A stretch of DNA of 41,908 bases from Alteromonadaceae bacterium (GTDB taxonomy: Bacteria; Pseudomonadota; Gammaproteobacteria; Pseudomonadales; Oleiphilaceae). Under the pieces are notes generated by a model. That model did no database searches. It had not been told where the DNA came from and saw nothing but the letters and a program-made list of their open reading frames with translations. The position numbers and the translations under genes were made by a program. Within the stretch, counting starts at the first letter, position 1, and every line of letters begins with the position of its first letter. The stretch covers positions 1 to 41,908 of the forward strand of contig JABXHG010000183.1 in assembly GCA_013393545.1 (NCBI GenBank). Direction: 5' to 3'. Positions 1 to 8,179 of the stretch are shown one piece after another.

Positions 1-1373
1 CCACCCTGCCCTCCGGCGCAACCGGTACCGCGCGCTACGCGCTGGGCTGGAGCGGCGGCTTCACCCGCATTCGTCGCCAGTTCAACGTGCCGGTGGCTGA
101 AATGGAAGGCGTGCAGGAACCGCTGGCGCGCATGGCATCGCTGGCCTACATCACCCAGGCCACCGTGTACCAGACGGCCAACCTGATCGACCACGGTGAA
201 AAACCCGCCGTGCCTTCGGCGATCCTGAAAAGCCAGCTGACCGAGTTCCAGCGCGTGTTACTGAGCGACGCCATGGACGTTCACGGCGGCAAGGCTGTTA
301 CGCTTGGCCCGCGCAACTACCTCGGCATCGGCTATAGCGCCAACCCGGTGGCCATCACGGTGGAAGGCGCCAACATCATGACCCGTAACCTGATGATCTT
401 CGGTCAGGGCGCCATCCGCTGTCACCCGTTTATCGTTGAGGAAATCGAGGCGGCCAACATGGACGACCCGGACCAGGCGGCGAAAAAATTCGACGGCGTT
501 TTCTACCGCCACCTGGCCCACACCACCCGCAACGCCATGCGCGCGTTTTTGCACGGGCTGACCAAAGGCTGGCTGGAAACCGCCCCTCGACAGGGCGACA
601 TTCAGAAATACTACCGCCAGCTGGGCCGCTTTTCCGCCGCCTTTGCCGTAATGACCGATGTTACCCTGCTGTCCGTCGGCGGCGGTCTGAAGGCTCGCCA
701 GCGCCTGTCCGGCCGCATGGCCGATTGCCTGGTGCATCTGTATTACGCGACGGCGGTGATCAAACAATGGCACGAGGAAGGCTACCCGGAAGACCAGCGC
801 GATCTGGTGGAATGGTGCCTGGAAACCTGCCTGCGTGATCTGCAGATTGCCATGCGCGAAGCCATCATCAACTACCCGGTGCCGGCCCTGCGCTGGCCAC
901 TGCGGCTGCTGGTGTTCCCGCTGGGCGCCACCGGCCTGAACGGCCCGAGCGACAAACTCGGCGCCAGAGTTGCCGCCACGATCGTGGATGACACTCAAGT
1001 GCGCCAACGCATCAGCCGGGGCACATTCATCAACCCGGACCCGCATGACCCGCTGGGTCGGGTGCTGAATGCCTACAAACTGGCCAACGAAACCGCCGAT
1101 GTGCGCAAACGCCTGCACGATGCCATCCGCAATCGCGATGAAGACGAACTGGGCGGCATTGACCTGCTGATGGGTCATCAACGCAAGGAACTGGTGGATT
1201 GGGCCTGCGCCCAGGGTATTGTGAAGGCTGATGAGTGCCCGAAGCTGGAGGAGGCGCTTACGGCCCTGTATGACGTGATCCGGGTGGATGCGTTTGATGC
1301 CGATGGCCTGAAAGAACTCTCTGACTGTGCTCGTGGGAAGCGGCGTGTGGTGGAGCGTTCAAACTCCGAGTAA
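1..1373 (+). CDS. fadE: Acyl-CoA dehydrogenase FadE, C-terminal part (5' end outside window)
   Basis: First step of fatty-acid beta-oxidation: FAD-dependent oxidation of acyl-CoA to 2-enoyl-CoA. The gene runs in from the left edge, with its frame open from base 3. About 456 residues are visible, against roughly 810 in the E. coli enzyme. FadE-type landmarks include the RIRRQFNVPVAEMEG segment, GEKPAVPSAI, a DAMDVHGGKAV stretch and ITVEGANIMTRNLMIFGQGA followed by IRCHPF. These are typical of the large bacterial FadE rather than the ~380-residue short-chain dehydrogenases. The C-terminal alpha-helical domain looks complete and ends at TAA. A short stem (1386-1392 with 1404-1410) follows the stop, then two long hairpin repeats. 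The gene is convergent with the LysR gene. Family assignment is firm; the missing N-terminus cannot be assessed. Confidence 0.93.
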   Translation, partial: TLPSGATGTARYALGWSGGFTRIRRQFNVPVAEMEGVQEPLARMASLAYITQATVYQTANLIDHGEKPAVPSAILKSQLTEFQRVLLSDAMDVHGGKAVTLGPRNYLGIGYSANPVAITVEGANIMTRNLMIFGQGAIRCHPFIVEEIEAANMDDPDQAAKKFDGVFYRHLAHTTRNAMRAFLHGLTKGWLETAPRQGDIQKYYRQLGRFSAAFAVMTDVTLLSVGGGLKARQRLSGRMADCLVHLYYATAVIKQWHEEGYPEDQRDLVEWCLETCLRDLQIAMREAIINYPVPALRWPLRLLVFPLGATGLNGPSDKLGARVAATIVDDTQVRQRISRGTFINPDPHDPLGRVLNAYKLANETADVRKRLHDAIRNRDEDELGGIDLLMGHQRKELVDWACAQGIVKADECPKLEEALTALYDVIRVDAFDADGLKELSDCARGKRRVVERSNSE

Positions 1374-1409
1374 CCCTCTGGCTTGCAGGCCCTCTATTCT
1401 TGGGGGCCT

Positions 1410-1520
1410 GTGAGTATGTGGGGTGGAGCTTCCGAAAACCGCTGCAAGTACTTCCTTGTACGCTTGTCTCCGCCATCCATGGCTACGAACATTTTCGGAA
1501 GCTCCACCCCACATACTCAC
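1410..1520. repeat. Long hairpin repeat, copy A (29-bp perfect arms, 53-nt loop)
   Basis: The arms at 1410-1438 and 1492-1520 are perfect reverse complements over 29 bp. The loop at 1439-1491 is exactly 53 nt. Read on the minus strand, the loop differs from that of the copy at 2776-2886 at only about six positions, and it contains the shared core GCCATGGATGGCGGAG. The inner 10 bp of the stem (CTTCCGAAAA) are also shared with that copy. The outer ~19 bp are unrelated but still fully paired. It lies between the 3' ends of convergent genes, where it could stop transcription. No long T-tract follows it. Confidence 0.9.
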
Positions 1521-1600
1521 GTACAACCTCACGCGGGCCTCAACCCGGAAAAGTGAGACCGAGTCCAAGTAGTAATGGCGATAACTGCCAAGTTCGATTT

Positions 1601-1708
1601 GAGCGGGGCGGGGTGTCTGTCCGGAAATTTGCGGAGCCATGGATGGCGGAGCATAAGCCGCACAGGGAGTCTCGAGGCGCTTTCCGGACAGACACCCCCG
1701 CCCTGCTC
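1601..1708. repeat. Long hairpin repeat, copy B (about 27-bp arms, 53-nt loop)
   Basis: The arms at 1601-1627 and 1681-1708 pair almost perfectly, with one mismatch or wobble and one bulged base. The loop at 1628-1680 is again exactly 53 nt. It keeps the GAGCCATGGATGGCGGAG core seen in copy A, but its second half is more divergent. The outer stem is unlike copy A. It lies 80 bp from copy A in the gap between convergent fadE and the LysR gene, in the opposite orientation to copy A. The 80 bp between the copies show nothing I recognise apart from a small CGGGCCTCAACCCG inverted repeat. Confidence 0.85.
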
Positions 1709-1744
1709 AACGCACACAAACAAGCAGGCCAAGGCCAAAACCGA

Positions 1745-2692
1745 CTATTCCCCCCTAAGACCACCCCGGACCGCTTCATTCACCAGCCAGCGCCGCAACA
1801 GCTGAATCCCTTTCTCATGCCGCCGGCTGGTTTTCCAGGCAAAATAGAACTTGTCGCCAGTGATCACCGAATGCGTGGGCAAACGCACGAAATCCTCTGA
1901 ATCCTTCCGGGTACTGAGCATGTAATCGTTGGTCAGCGCGATACCCTGGTGAAAACGGGCCGCCTCCAGAGCCAGCAGCATGTGGCTGAAGTGCTGAACC
2001 CGTGCCGACTCGGGAACAGGTTCGCCAATTTCCCGAAACCAGGCCTCCCAGTCACCGGCCGGTTTGTCGAAAATACTGTGAGTCGACAGCAACGGAAACC
2101 GGGCAATGTCCTCCGCGGACACCGGTTTCTCGCCCCGACCCTCCGGCTCGGCGTTACGTCCCAACTCCCGGCGAATACGCTGCCAGTAATCCTGACTGCA
2201 CACCGGGAACAGCCTCTCGGTGTACAGATGCTCGTAACTGTAGGCGGGCACGGTCGGATAAATGGTGATGAAACAATCCGCCACCCGCTCCGACAGCACC
2301 GGATTCTCACTGCTCATTTCCAGCGCCAGATCCAATTGCGGATGCCGACGTTGCAGATACGGCAACCGGGGCACCAGCCAGCGCACGGCAAAGGAACTGA
2401 ACACCGACAGGCGAATGCGCGACTGCTCGTGCCCCAGCAATTGCTCACTCGCGCGCTCCACCTGCAATAAAGCCGAACTGATGGCATCAAAGTACTGCCG
2501 CCCTTCATCGGTCAACGTCACCGACCGCCCGGAACGCCAGAACAACTGCTCGCCAAGGTAGGTTTCCAGCTGTTTGATCTGATGACTCACCGCACTCTGG
2601 GTAATCGAAAGCTCCCCGGCGGCGGCCGAAAAGCTTTTCAGGCGGGCAACAGCTTCGAAAACGGGTAGGGCTTTTAACGGCGGGAGCTTCAT
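1745..2692 (-). CDS. LysR-family transcriptional regulator, GcvA-like
   Basis: 315 residues, the usual LysR length. The N-terminal winged helix-turn-helix lies at about residues 1-65. It opens MKLPPLKALPVFEAVARLKS and has SFSAAAGELSITQSAVSHQI as the recognition region, the pattern of GcvA-type regulators. The rest matches a periplasmic-binding-like effector domain. Start ATG at 2692-2690. The effector is not predictable from sequence. The gene is convergent with fadE. It is divergent from the EamA exporter at 2926, with a hairpin repeat between them, so it may control that exporter as LysR regulators often control a divergent neighbour. That link is inference. Confidence 0.88.
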   Translation of the reverse strand: MKLPPLKALPVFEAVARLKSFSAAAGELSITQSAVSHQIKQLETYLGEQLFWRSGRSVTLTDEGRQYFDAISSALLQVERASEQLLGHEQSRIRLSVFSSFAVRWLVPRLPYLQRRHPQLDLALEMSSENPVLSERVADCFITIYPTVPAYSYEHLYTERLFPVCSQDYWQRIRRELGRNAEPEGRGEKPVSAEDIARFPLLSTHSIFDKPAGDWEAWFREIGEPVPESARVQHFSHMLLALEAARFHQGIALTNDYMLSTRKDSEDFVRLPTHSVITGDKFYFAWKTSRRHEKGIQLLRRWLVNEAVRGGLRGE

Positions 2693-2775
2693 ATATCGAA
2701 TTTTCTAATAGGTGAATAATAATGATCATTTCACCAAATACTAGCAGACTCGTAGACTCACCACCGCAGTTCAGG

Positions 2776-2886
2776 GAGCGGGTTGGGGAAACGACTTCCG
2801 AAAATGTTTGAAGCCAGGGATGGCTGAGACAAGCGTACAGGGAAGTACTGGCAGCGGTTTTCGGAAGTCGTTTCCCCAACCCGCTC
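2776..2886. repeat. Long hairpin repeat, copy C (29-bp perfect arms, 53-nt loop)
   Basis: The arms at 2776-2804 and 2858-2886 are perfect reverse complements over 29 bp. The loop at 2805-2857 is 53 nt and closely matches the reverse complement of copy A's loop. It carries GAGACAAGCGTACA and GGAAGTACT, the latter able to pair locally. The inner stem CTTCCGAAAA is shared with copy A and the outer stem is different. Unlike copies A and B it lies between divergent gene starts. It ends 22 bp before the EamA ribosome binding site, so it is not simply a 3'-end terminator. Confidence 0.9.
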
Positions 2887-2925
2887 ATGCACCGAAGCAT
2901 GAAGGTCAAAGGAGGTTAAAAAGAA

Positions 2926-3783
2926 GTGTCAGGAAAAACCGTCAACAGCGCCATCCTGCTGCTGATCATCGGCAACGCCATGGCCATCGGCTCAGACGTA
3001 TTCATCAAAACCCTGGAACTCGGCGCCGCCGTATTCCAGTTCGCCTTCATGCGCTGCCTTTGGACGCTCCTTTTCCTGCTGCCCCTGGCCCGCAAACTCA
3101 ACCGCCGGCACCTGTTCGATGGCCTGAAAGTCCACGCCATCCGCTCCCACGTGCACCTGGCCGGCATCGTTTGCATGGTTGTCGCACTCACCAACCTGCA
3201 CCTGGCCACCGCCAACGCCCTGTTCTACGCCGCACCCATCATCGTCATGGTAATGTCTGCCTTCTTCTTCCGCGAAAGCCTGACCCCGCTCAGCGTCACC
3301 GCCGTATTCAGCGGATTCGCCGGCATCCTCGTCATACTCCGGCCCACCGAATTCAACTGGGCCGTCATCGCCGCCCTCGGCTCCGCCTTCGCCCTGGCCA
3401 TCAACGCCGTGATGGTGCGCCAGCTGCCGAAAACCCAAAGCACCGTCCACAAACTGTTTCTCAGCTACCTGTTGATCATCCCCGCCGCCGGCGCGCTGGC
3501 GCTGTGGGAAGGCGCCAGCTGGAACCCCGGCATGCTGATCAACGCTGCCGGTTCCGCCGCGCTGATTCTGGGCTACAATATTACCGTTTTGCTGGCCTAC
3601 CAACAGGTGGATGCCAACCTGGTCACCAGCGCCGAATACACCGGCCTGATCTGGGCCGTGGCCATCGGCTGGATCTGGTTTGGCGAAGTACCGGACATCT
3701 GGTTTATGGTAGGAAGCTTGATGATTGTCGTGCCATTGGTACTGATCGGACTGCGCCAAACGCGCCGTCAGAAATTAGTATAA
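2926..3783 (+). CDS. EamA/DMT-family membrane transporter (RhaT/YdcZ-like exporter)
   Basis: 285 residues with about ten hydrophobic segments arranged as two EamA repeats. This is the standard layout of drug/metabolite-superfamily exporters in the inner membrane. The first repeat contains VFQFAFMRCLWTLLFLLPLA and the second starts near residue 150 (AVIAALGSAFALAINAVMVR). The GTG start at 2926 is chosen because a strong AAAGGAGG Shine-Dalgarno sequence sits at 2908-2915 with normal spacing, and no ATG fits. The substrate is unknown; family members export amino acids, metabolites or drugs. The leader contains hairpin copy C. The gene ends 99 bp before the CoA-transferase and is divergent from the LysR gene. 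Confidence 0.86.
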   Translation: MSGKTVNSAILLLIIGNAMAIGSDVFIKTLELGAAVFQFAFMRCLWTLLFLLPLARKLNRRHLFDGLKVHAIRSHVHLAGIVCMVVALTNLHLATANALFYAAPIIVMVMSAFFFRESLTPLSVTAVFSGFAGILVILRPTEFNWAVIAALGSAFALAINAVMVRQLPKTQSTVHKLFLSYLLIIPAAGALALWEGASWNPGMLINAAGSAALILGYNITVLLAYQQVDANLVTSAEYTGLIWAVAIGWIWFGEVPDIWFMVGSLMIVVPLVLIGLRQTRRQKLV

Positions 3784-3882
3784 ATTTTTTTCAGTTTTAG
3801 CTATAAATACCTATGGCTATGGTACAGTCACCTTTGTTTGATAGACACAATCCCAAAAAACCAACAGTAACTCGGAGCTGCT

Positions 3883-5394
3883 ATGTCTACTGCTTCCAGA
3901 ATTCGTTGTGCTGATCTGAACGATCGCATCATGAGCGCCAAAGAGGCTGCTGCCCTGATCCCCAACGGTGTCAACGTTGGCATGAGTGGTTTCACCGGTG
4001 CCGGCTACCCGAAAGCCATCCCGCAGGCTCTGGCCGATCACATCCGCGAGCAGCGCGAGCAAGGCACCGAATACAAAATCGGTGTATTTACCGGCGCTTC
4101 CACCGCTCCGGAACTGGACGGTGTTCTGTCTGAAGTGAACGGCATGTCCTTCCGTGTCCCGTACCAGAGTGACCCCATCGGCCGTAAGAACATCAACGAA
4201 GGCCGCATGGACTACATGGACGTGCACCTGTCCCACCTGGGCCCGGACGTAGCTGCCGGCTTCTACGGCAAGCTGGAAGTGGCCGTGATTGAAGTGGTTG
4301 GCATCACCGAAGACGGCCACCTGATCCCGTCCTCCTCCGTGGGCAACAACAAGACCTGGATCGACGTGGCCGACAAGGTCATCCTCGAGGTTAACCACGG
4401 CCAGCCGGCCGGCCTGGAAGGTATGCACGACATCTACCAGGAAGACTTCCAGCCGCCGCATCGCAAGCCGATCCCGGTACTGAAAGCAGACGACCGTGTA
4501 GGCACCCCCTACATCGAGTGCCCGAAGGAAAAGATTGTGGCCATCGTTGAGACCAACTCAACCGACCGCAACTCCAGCTTCAGCGAGCCGGACGAAGCAT
4601 CCAAGCAAATCGCCCAGAACATCCTGCAGTTCTTCGACGACGAGATTAACGCTGGTCGTATGCCGAAAGAACTGCTGCCGATCCAGTCTGGTGTGGGCAA
4701 CATCGCCAACGCCGTACTGGCCGGCCTGAACGACGGTCCTTACAAGAACCTGACTTCTTACACCGAAGTACTGCAGGACGGCATGCTGGAAATGCTGAAG
4801 TCCGGCACTCTGAAGATGGCTTCCTGTACTTCGTTCTCCCTGAGCCCGGAAGCGAACCAGGAACTGGCCGAGAACATCGAAGAGTACAAAGACCGCATCA
4901 TGCTGCGTCAGCAGGAAGTGAGTAACCATCCGGAAATGATCCGTCGCCTTGGCATCATCGCCATGAACGGCATGATCGAAGCCGACATCTACGGCAACGT
5001 GAACTCCACTCACGTGATGGGTACTCGTGTGATGAACGGTATCGGCGGCTCCGGCGACTTCGCCCGGAACGGCTACCTATCCATCTTCATGACTCCGTCT
5101 CTGGCCAAGGGTGGCAACATCTCCACCATCGTGCCGATGGTTTCCCACGTGGACCACACCGAGCACGACGTGCAGATCATCGTCACCGAGCAGGGTCTGG
5201 CCGACCTGCGTGGCCTGTGCCCGCGTAAGCGTGCGCTGGAAGTGATCAACAAGTGTGCGCACCCGGACTACCGTGACCGTCTGCTCGACTACTACGAGCG
5301 CGCCACCAAGAACGGCCGCGGCCAGCACACTCCGCACAACCTGGCGGAAGCCCTGAGCTGGCACGAAAACTTCGAAGAAACCGGCAAGATGTAA
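3883..5394 (+). CDS. Acetyl-CoA hydrolase/transferase family, probable succinyl-CoA:acetate CoA-transferase
   Basis: 503 residues, the length of the AarC/ScpC/Ach1 class I CoA-transferases. These move CoA between succinyl-CoA and acetate, or hydrolyse acetyl-CoA. Visible landmarks are GMSGFTGAGYPKAIP near residue 33, GVGNIANAVLAG near 270 and TSYTEVLQDGM at 291-301. In this family the Glu of the last motif (E295 here) forms the glutamyl-CoA thioester. The C-terminal HDVQIIVTEQGLADLRG segment is also characteristic. ATG start with upstream CGGAGC. The gene is monocistronic, with a strong terminator at 5426-5460. With Pta-AckA further along it gives the cell two ways to handle acetate. The exact preferred acyl donor is inferred. 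Confidence 0.88.
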   Translation: MSTASRIRCADLNDRIMSAKEAAALIPNGVNVGMSGFTGAGYPKAIPQALADHIREQREQGTEYKIGVFTGASTAPELDGVLSEVNGMSFRVPYQSDPIGRKNINEGRMDYMDVHLSHLGPDVAAGFYGKLEVAVIEVVGITEDGHLIPSSSVGNNKTWIDVADKVILEVNHGQPAGLEGMHDIYQEDFQPPHRKPIPVLKADDRVGTPYIECPKEKIVAIVETNSTDRNSSFSEPDEASKQIAQNILQFFDDEINAGRMPKELLPIQSGVGNIANAVLAGLNDGPYKNLTSYTEVLQDGMLEMLKSGTLKMASCTSFSLSPEANQELAENIEEYKDRIMLRQQEVSNHPEMIRRLGIIAMNGMIEADIYGNVNSTHVMGTRVMNGIGGSGDFARNGYLSIFMTPSLAKGGNISTIVPMVSHVDHTEHDVQIIVTEQGLADLRGLCPRKRALEVINKCAHPDYRDRLLDYYERATKNGRGQHTPHNLAEALSWHENFEETGKM

Positions 5395-5425
5395 GAGCCT
5401 TCGGGTTCACGCATCGAAACCGATG

Positions 5426-5460
5426 AAAAAGCCGCAGCCCTCGGGGTTGCGGCTTTTTTT
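5426..5460 (+). terminator. Rho-independent terminator of the CoA-transferase gene
   Basis: The stem AAGCCGCA / TGCGGCTT has a GC-rich loop and is followed by seven T residues, 30 bp after the stop codon. The A-run before the stem could let it act weakly on the other strand too. Confidence 0.92.
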
Positions 5461-5483
5461 ATGCCCGCAAAAGCGCCGTTTTT

Positions 5484-5497
5484 TTGAGTTGTATCAA
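5484..5497 (+). promoter_or_regulatory. ANR/FNR box, distal, upstream of ompW
   Basis: TTGAG-TTGT-ATCAA matches the FNR/ANR consensus TTGAT-N4-ATCAA at nine of ten defined positions. Its centre is exactly 50 bp upstream of the second box. FNR-family regulators bind as iron-sulfur dimers under low oxygen, and ompW is known to be FNR-controlled in E. coli. Binding here is inferred from sequence. Confidence 0.72.
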
Positions 5498-5533
5498 CGG
5501 GTTTTTGCCAGGTTTTACCAGTGCAATCATTTC

Positions 5534-5574
5534 TTGCGCTAAATCAAGATGCCGCACGCCATGGGCATTACATT
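5534..5574 (+). promoter_or_regulatory. Proximal ANR/FNR box and probable ompW promoter
   Basis: TTGCG-CTAA-ATCAA at 5534-5547 matches the FNR/ANR consensus at eight of ten positions. A -10-like TACATT lies at 5569-5574. A start near 5582 would centre the box at -41.5, the class II activator position. No good -35 hexamer is visible, as expected for an activator-dependent promoter. Confidence 0.65.
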
Positions 5575-5611
5575 ACAGTCATAGATTATTCATACACGAG
5601 GAGTAAAGGCT

Positions 5612-6334
5612 ATGTCCCGTAGTTTCAAAGTAGGCGTTCTGGCAGCAGCCGTCATGGCAGTCGCTCCGGCTGCTCAAGCATATGAAGCAGGTGATTTTGT
5701 TGGCCGTGTTGGCGCCGTTACTGTTGACCCAAATTCGTCCAGCAGTAACTTAAACTCTAATGCTCTTGGAGAAGTTCCGGGCGCTGAAGTCAGTGTTGAC
5801 TCTGATACCCAGCTCGGTCTTCGAGCCACTTACATGTTTACCAATAGCATCGGTCTTGGCATTCTAGGCGCGACTCCTTTCAAGCATGACATTGAAGGTG
5901 ATGGATCTGCACTGGGTGGCACCGGCAAATTAGCGGAGACAAAGCATTTGCCGCCAACCATCACTGTTCAGTTTTTCCCTATGCCCAGCGGCAGTAAGTT
6001 CCAGCCTTATGTGGGTGTCGGCGTAAATTACACCAACTTCTTTGAAGAAAAAACCACAACAACTTTGACCACCACTTACGATGCTGTGGCCGGCAATCCA
6101 GGTATTGATAGCACAGACATTAAGCTGGATGACAGCTTTGGCTTGGCAGCCGAGATTGGTGCCGACTACATGATTACCGACAATGTCGGTTTGAACGCAG
6201 CCGTCTGGTACGCTGACATCGATACTGAAGCCACCATCAACGCCTATGCGGGCGGCGCCAAGGCTGATAGCAGCACTATCGACGTTGACATTGATCCATG
6301 GGTATACATGGTAGGTGTTTCCTACAAGTTCTAA
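5612..6334 (+). CDS. ompW: OmpW-family outer membrane protein
   Basis: 240 residues forming an eight-stranded beta-barrel of the OmpW/AlkL family, which passes small hydrophobic molecules across the outer membrane. A clear signal peptide (about residues 1-23, ending AAQA) precedes YEAGDFVGRVGAVTVDP, the typical OmpW start of the mature protein. The family features PPTITVQFFPM, FQPYVGVGVNYTNFF and the C-terminal VGVSYKF with terminal Phe are all present. ATG start with GAGGAG upstream. Base composition looks more AT-rich than its neighbours, as is common for highly expressed porins. Two ANR/FNR boxes upstream suggest induction at low oxygen. A GCGGGGC-TTCG terminator follows. Confidence 0.92.
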   Translation: MSRSFKVGVLAAAVMAVAPAAQAYEAGDFVGRVGAVTVDPNSSSSNLNSNALGEVPGAEVSVDSDTQLGLRATYMFTNSIGLGILGATPFKHDIEGDGSALGGTGKLAETKHLPPTITVQFFPMPSGSKFQPYVGVGVNYTNFFEEKTTTTLTTTYDAVAGNPGIDSTDIKLDDSFGLAAEIGADYMITDNVGLNAAVWYADIDTEATINAYAGGAKADSSTIDVDIDPWVYMVGVSYKF

Positions 6335-6389
6335 GCATCCCCGTACCCGGCAGCCTCGGACCTGACGGCTGCCATGGTGCGTTCTCCTG

Positions 6390-6414
6390 AGCGGGGCTTC
6401 GGCCCCGCTTTTTT
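6390..6414 (+). terminator. Rho-independent terminator of ompW
   Basis: The stem AGCGGGG / CCCCGCT is closed by a short CTTCGG-type loop and followed by six T residues, 56 bp after the ompW stop. Confidence 0.93.
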
Positions 6415-6452
6415 GTGTCTGGAATACCTGGCCTGGAGTGTCTTCTGGCCAT

Positions 6453-6490
6453 AAAAAACGGGCAGGGTTTTGACACCCTGCCCGTTTTTT
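6453..6490. terminator. Bidirectional terminator between ompW and rhlE
   Basis: The stem CGGGCAGGG / CCCTGCCCG is flanked by six A residues on the left and six T on the right, so it works on both strands. On the minus strand it lies 20 bp beyond the rhlE stop. Confidence 0.92.
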
Positions 6491-6509
6491 ATTTCACGAA
6501 ATCCGGCTA

Positions 6510-7832
6510 TCAGGCGCTACGGCGCTGCTGAGCCGGGCGGCCTCTGCCCTGGGCATGCCCGCCGGCACCACCCCGGCCGCGACCAGCACCTGAGCGACCG
6601 GCCGGCTTCGGGCCAAAGCTCTTGCCCTTGTTGGCACCCTGCGGCTTGCGGCCACGGGCCTTGCTCGGGTCGGCCTTGGCTTTGGGCTTCACCGGCAGGT
6701 TGTTCTGCGGCTCAAAGCCTTCAATTTCCGTGCGCGGCAGCTGTTTTTTAATCAGCTTCTCAATGCCCGCCAGCTGTTTGCCTTCATCGGCACTGACCAG
6801 TGACAGTGCATGGCCACTTTCGCCTGCACGGCCGGTACGGCCAATGCGGTGTACGTAATCTTCCGGCACGTTCGGCAGCTCAAAGTTCACCACCTGCGGC
6901 AGCTGCTTGATATCCAAGCCACGGGCCGCGATATCGGTGGCCACCAGCACGCGCACTTCGCCTGCCTTGAAGTTGCTCAGCGCACGGGTACGAGCACCCT
7001 GGGACTTGTTGCCATGGATGGCGGCGGCGGTAATACCGTCCCGCTCCAGCTTCTGGGTCAGGCGGTTGGCGCCGTGCTTGGTGCGGGTAAACACCAGCAC
7101 CTGCTCCCAGGCGTTGTCACGCACCAGCTTGCTCAATAGCGCGGTTTTCTGGCTCTGGTCCACCGGGTAAACAGATTGCTTCACCTTTTCGGCGGTGGTG
7201 TTACGGGCAGCCACTTCCACCTGAACCGGGTTATGCAGCAGGCCTTCGGCCAGCTTGCGGATCTCGCCGGAGAAAGTTGCGGAGAACAGCAGGTTCTGGC
7301 GCTTCGGCGGCAGCATCGCCAGGATCTTGCGGATATCGCGGATAAAGCCCATGTCCAGCATTCGGTCTGCCTCGTCCAGCACCAGGATTTCCACTTCTTC
7401 AAAACGCACGGCATTCTGCTGATAAAGGTCCATCAAACGGCCCGGGGTGGCCACCAGTACGTCCAGGCCCTTGCGCAACTTCATCATCTGCGGATTGATC
7501 TTCACACCGCCGAATACCACGGCCGCCTTGGTGGGCACGTATTTGCTGTACAGGTTCACACTGTCGTGTACCTGGGCCGCCAGCTCACGGGTCGGCGCCA
7601 GAATCAGGGCGCGCGGGCCTTTGCCGGTGCGCGGCTTTTCCGCCAGGCGCTGCAGCAATGGCAGGGTAAATCCGGCGGTTTTACCGGTGCCGGTCTGGGC
7701 CGCGGCCATTACGTCTTTGCCAGACAGTACCGCAGGAATGGCCTGCTGCTGGATGGGAGACGGGGTTTCATAACCCTGATCGGACGTGGCACGAACCAGC
7801 TGCTCGGACAAACCGAGGGAAGAAAAACTCAT
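6510..7832 (-). CDS. rhlE: DEAD-box ATP-dependent RNA helicase, RhlE-like
   Basis: 440 residues from the chosen start. All DEAD-box motifs are visible: Q motif ([13 protein letters not shown]), motif [10 protein letters not shown], Ia PTRELA, TPGR, motif II DEAD in [13 protein letters not shown], motif III SAT, and motif [12 protein letters not shown]. The C-terminal ~70 residues are basic and Gly/Arg/Lys-rich, as in RhlE proteins that unwind structured RNA. The ATG at 7832 (MSFSSLG) fits the family N-terminus. The frame is open further upstream to an ATG at 7907, but that extension ([13 protein letters not shown]) does not resemble the family. Such helicases help ribosome assembly and RNA decay in the cold. 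The long upstream region may hold a structured leader. Confidence 0.92.
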   Translation of the reverse strand: MSFSSLGLSEQLVRATSDQGYETPSPIQQQAIPAVLSGKDVMAAAQTGTGKTAGFTLPLLQRLAEKPRTGKGPRALILAPTRELAAQVHDSVNLYSKYVPTKAAVVFGGVKINPQMMKLRKGLDVLVATPGRLMDLYQQNAVRFEEVEILVLDEADRMLDMGFIRDIRKILAMLPPKRQNLLFSATFSGEIRKLAEGLLHNPVQVEVAARNTTAEKVKQSVYPVDQSQKTALLSKLVRDNAWEQVLVFTRTKHGANRLTQKLERDGITAAAIHGNKSQGARTRALSNFKAGEVRVLVATDIAARGLDIKQLPQVVNFELPNVPEDYVHRIGRTGRAGESGHALSLVSADEGKQLAGIEKLIKKQLPRTEIEGFEPQNNLPVKPKAKADPSKARGRKPQGANKGKSFGPKPAGRSGAGRGRGGAGGHAQGRGRPAQQRRSA

Positions 7833-8179
7833 ATACGATGTACTCTTGATTAGTCTGCCTCCACGAACACCGGAGCGGCGAATGCGGGCAGAGCCATGAA
7901 CATTCATGGAATAAAAAGACGACTACGGTCACGCGCCGAATACGGGGTGACGTCCTCTGGAAGGTCGTTTGGATAGTTCGCAAGGTGGCTTTTTGCCGGA
8001 AACTGCGGAATCCTTAGAGGCAGGATGTGGGCACGATAACAGACCGCCCACTGAATAGCTATCTATGTTTTACCCGGTTACTGCCCAATCACTTCAATAT
8101 GCCATCGGCGGGAACCTAGACTGACAGTAGCGGTCAGTAGCACCCGTATTCATTGAACCTATTGTAAATTGGAGAAGCC
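7833..8179. other. Intergenic region between divergent rhlE and the TlpA-like gene
   Basis: 347 bp with no gene I can support. It holds several small inverted repeats: a GTCAC / GTGAC pair inside a wider GACGAC / GTCGTT pair at about 7917-7972, GTGGGC / GCCCAC at 8027-8051, and CTGAC / GTCAG at 8121-8137. The first could fold in the 5' leader of rhlE; the last could be an operator for the TlpA-like gene. No confident -35/-10 pair was found. Confidence 0.4.

Noticed and set aside
1258..1900. Several short open frames through the hairpin repeats (including one starting MAETSVQGST)
   Set aside because: They are translations of the repeat loop and arms. The same peptide appears from other copies because the DNA repeats, not because a protein is conserved.
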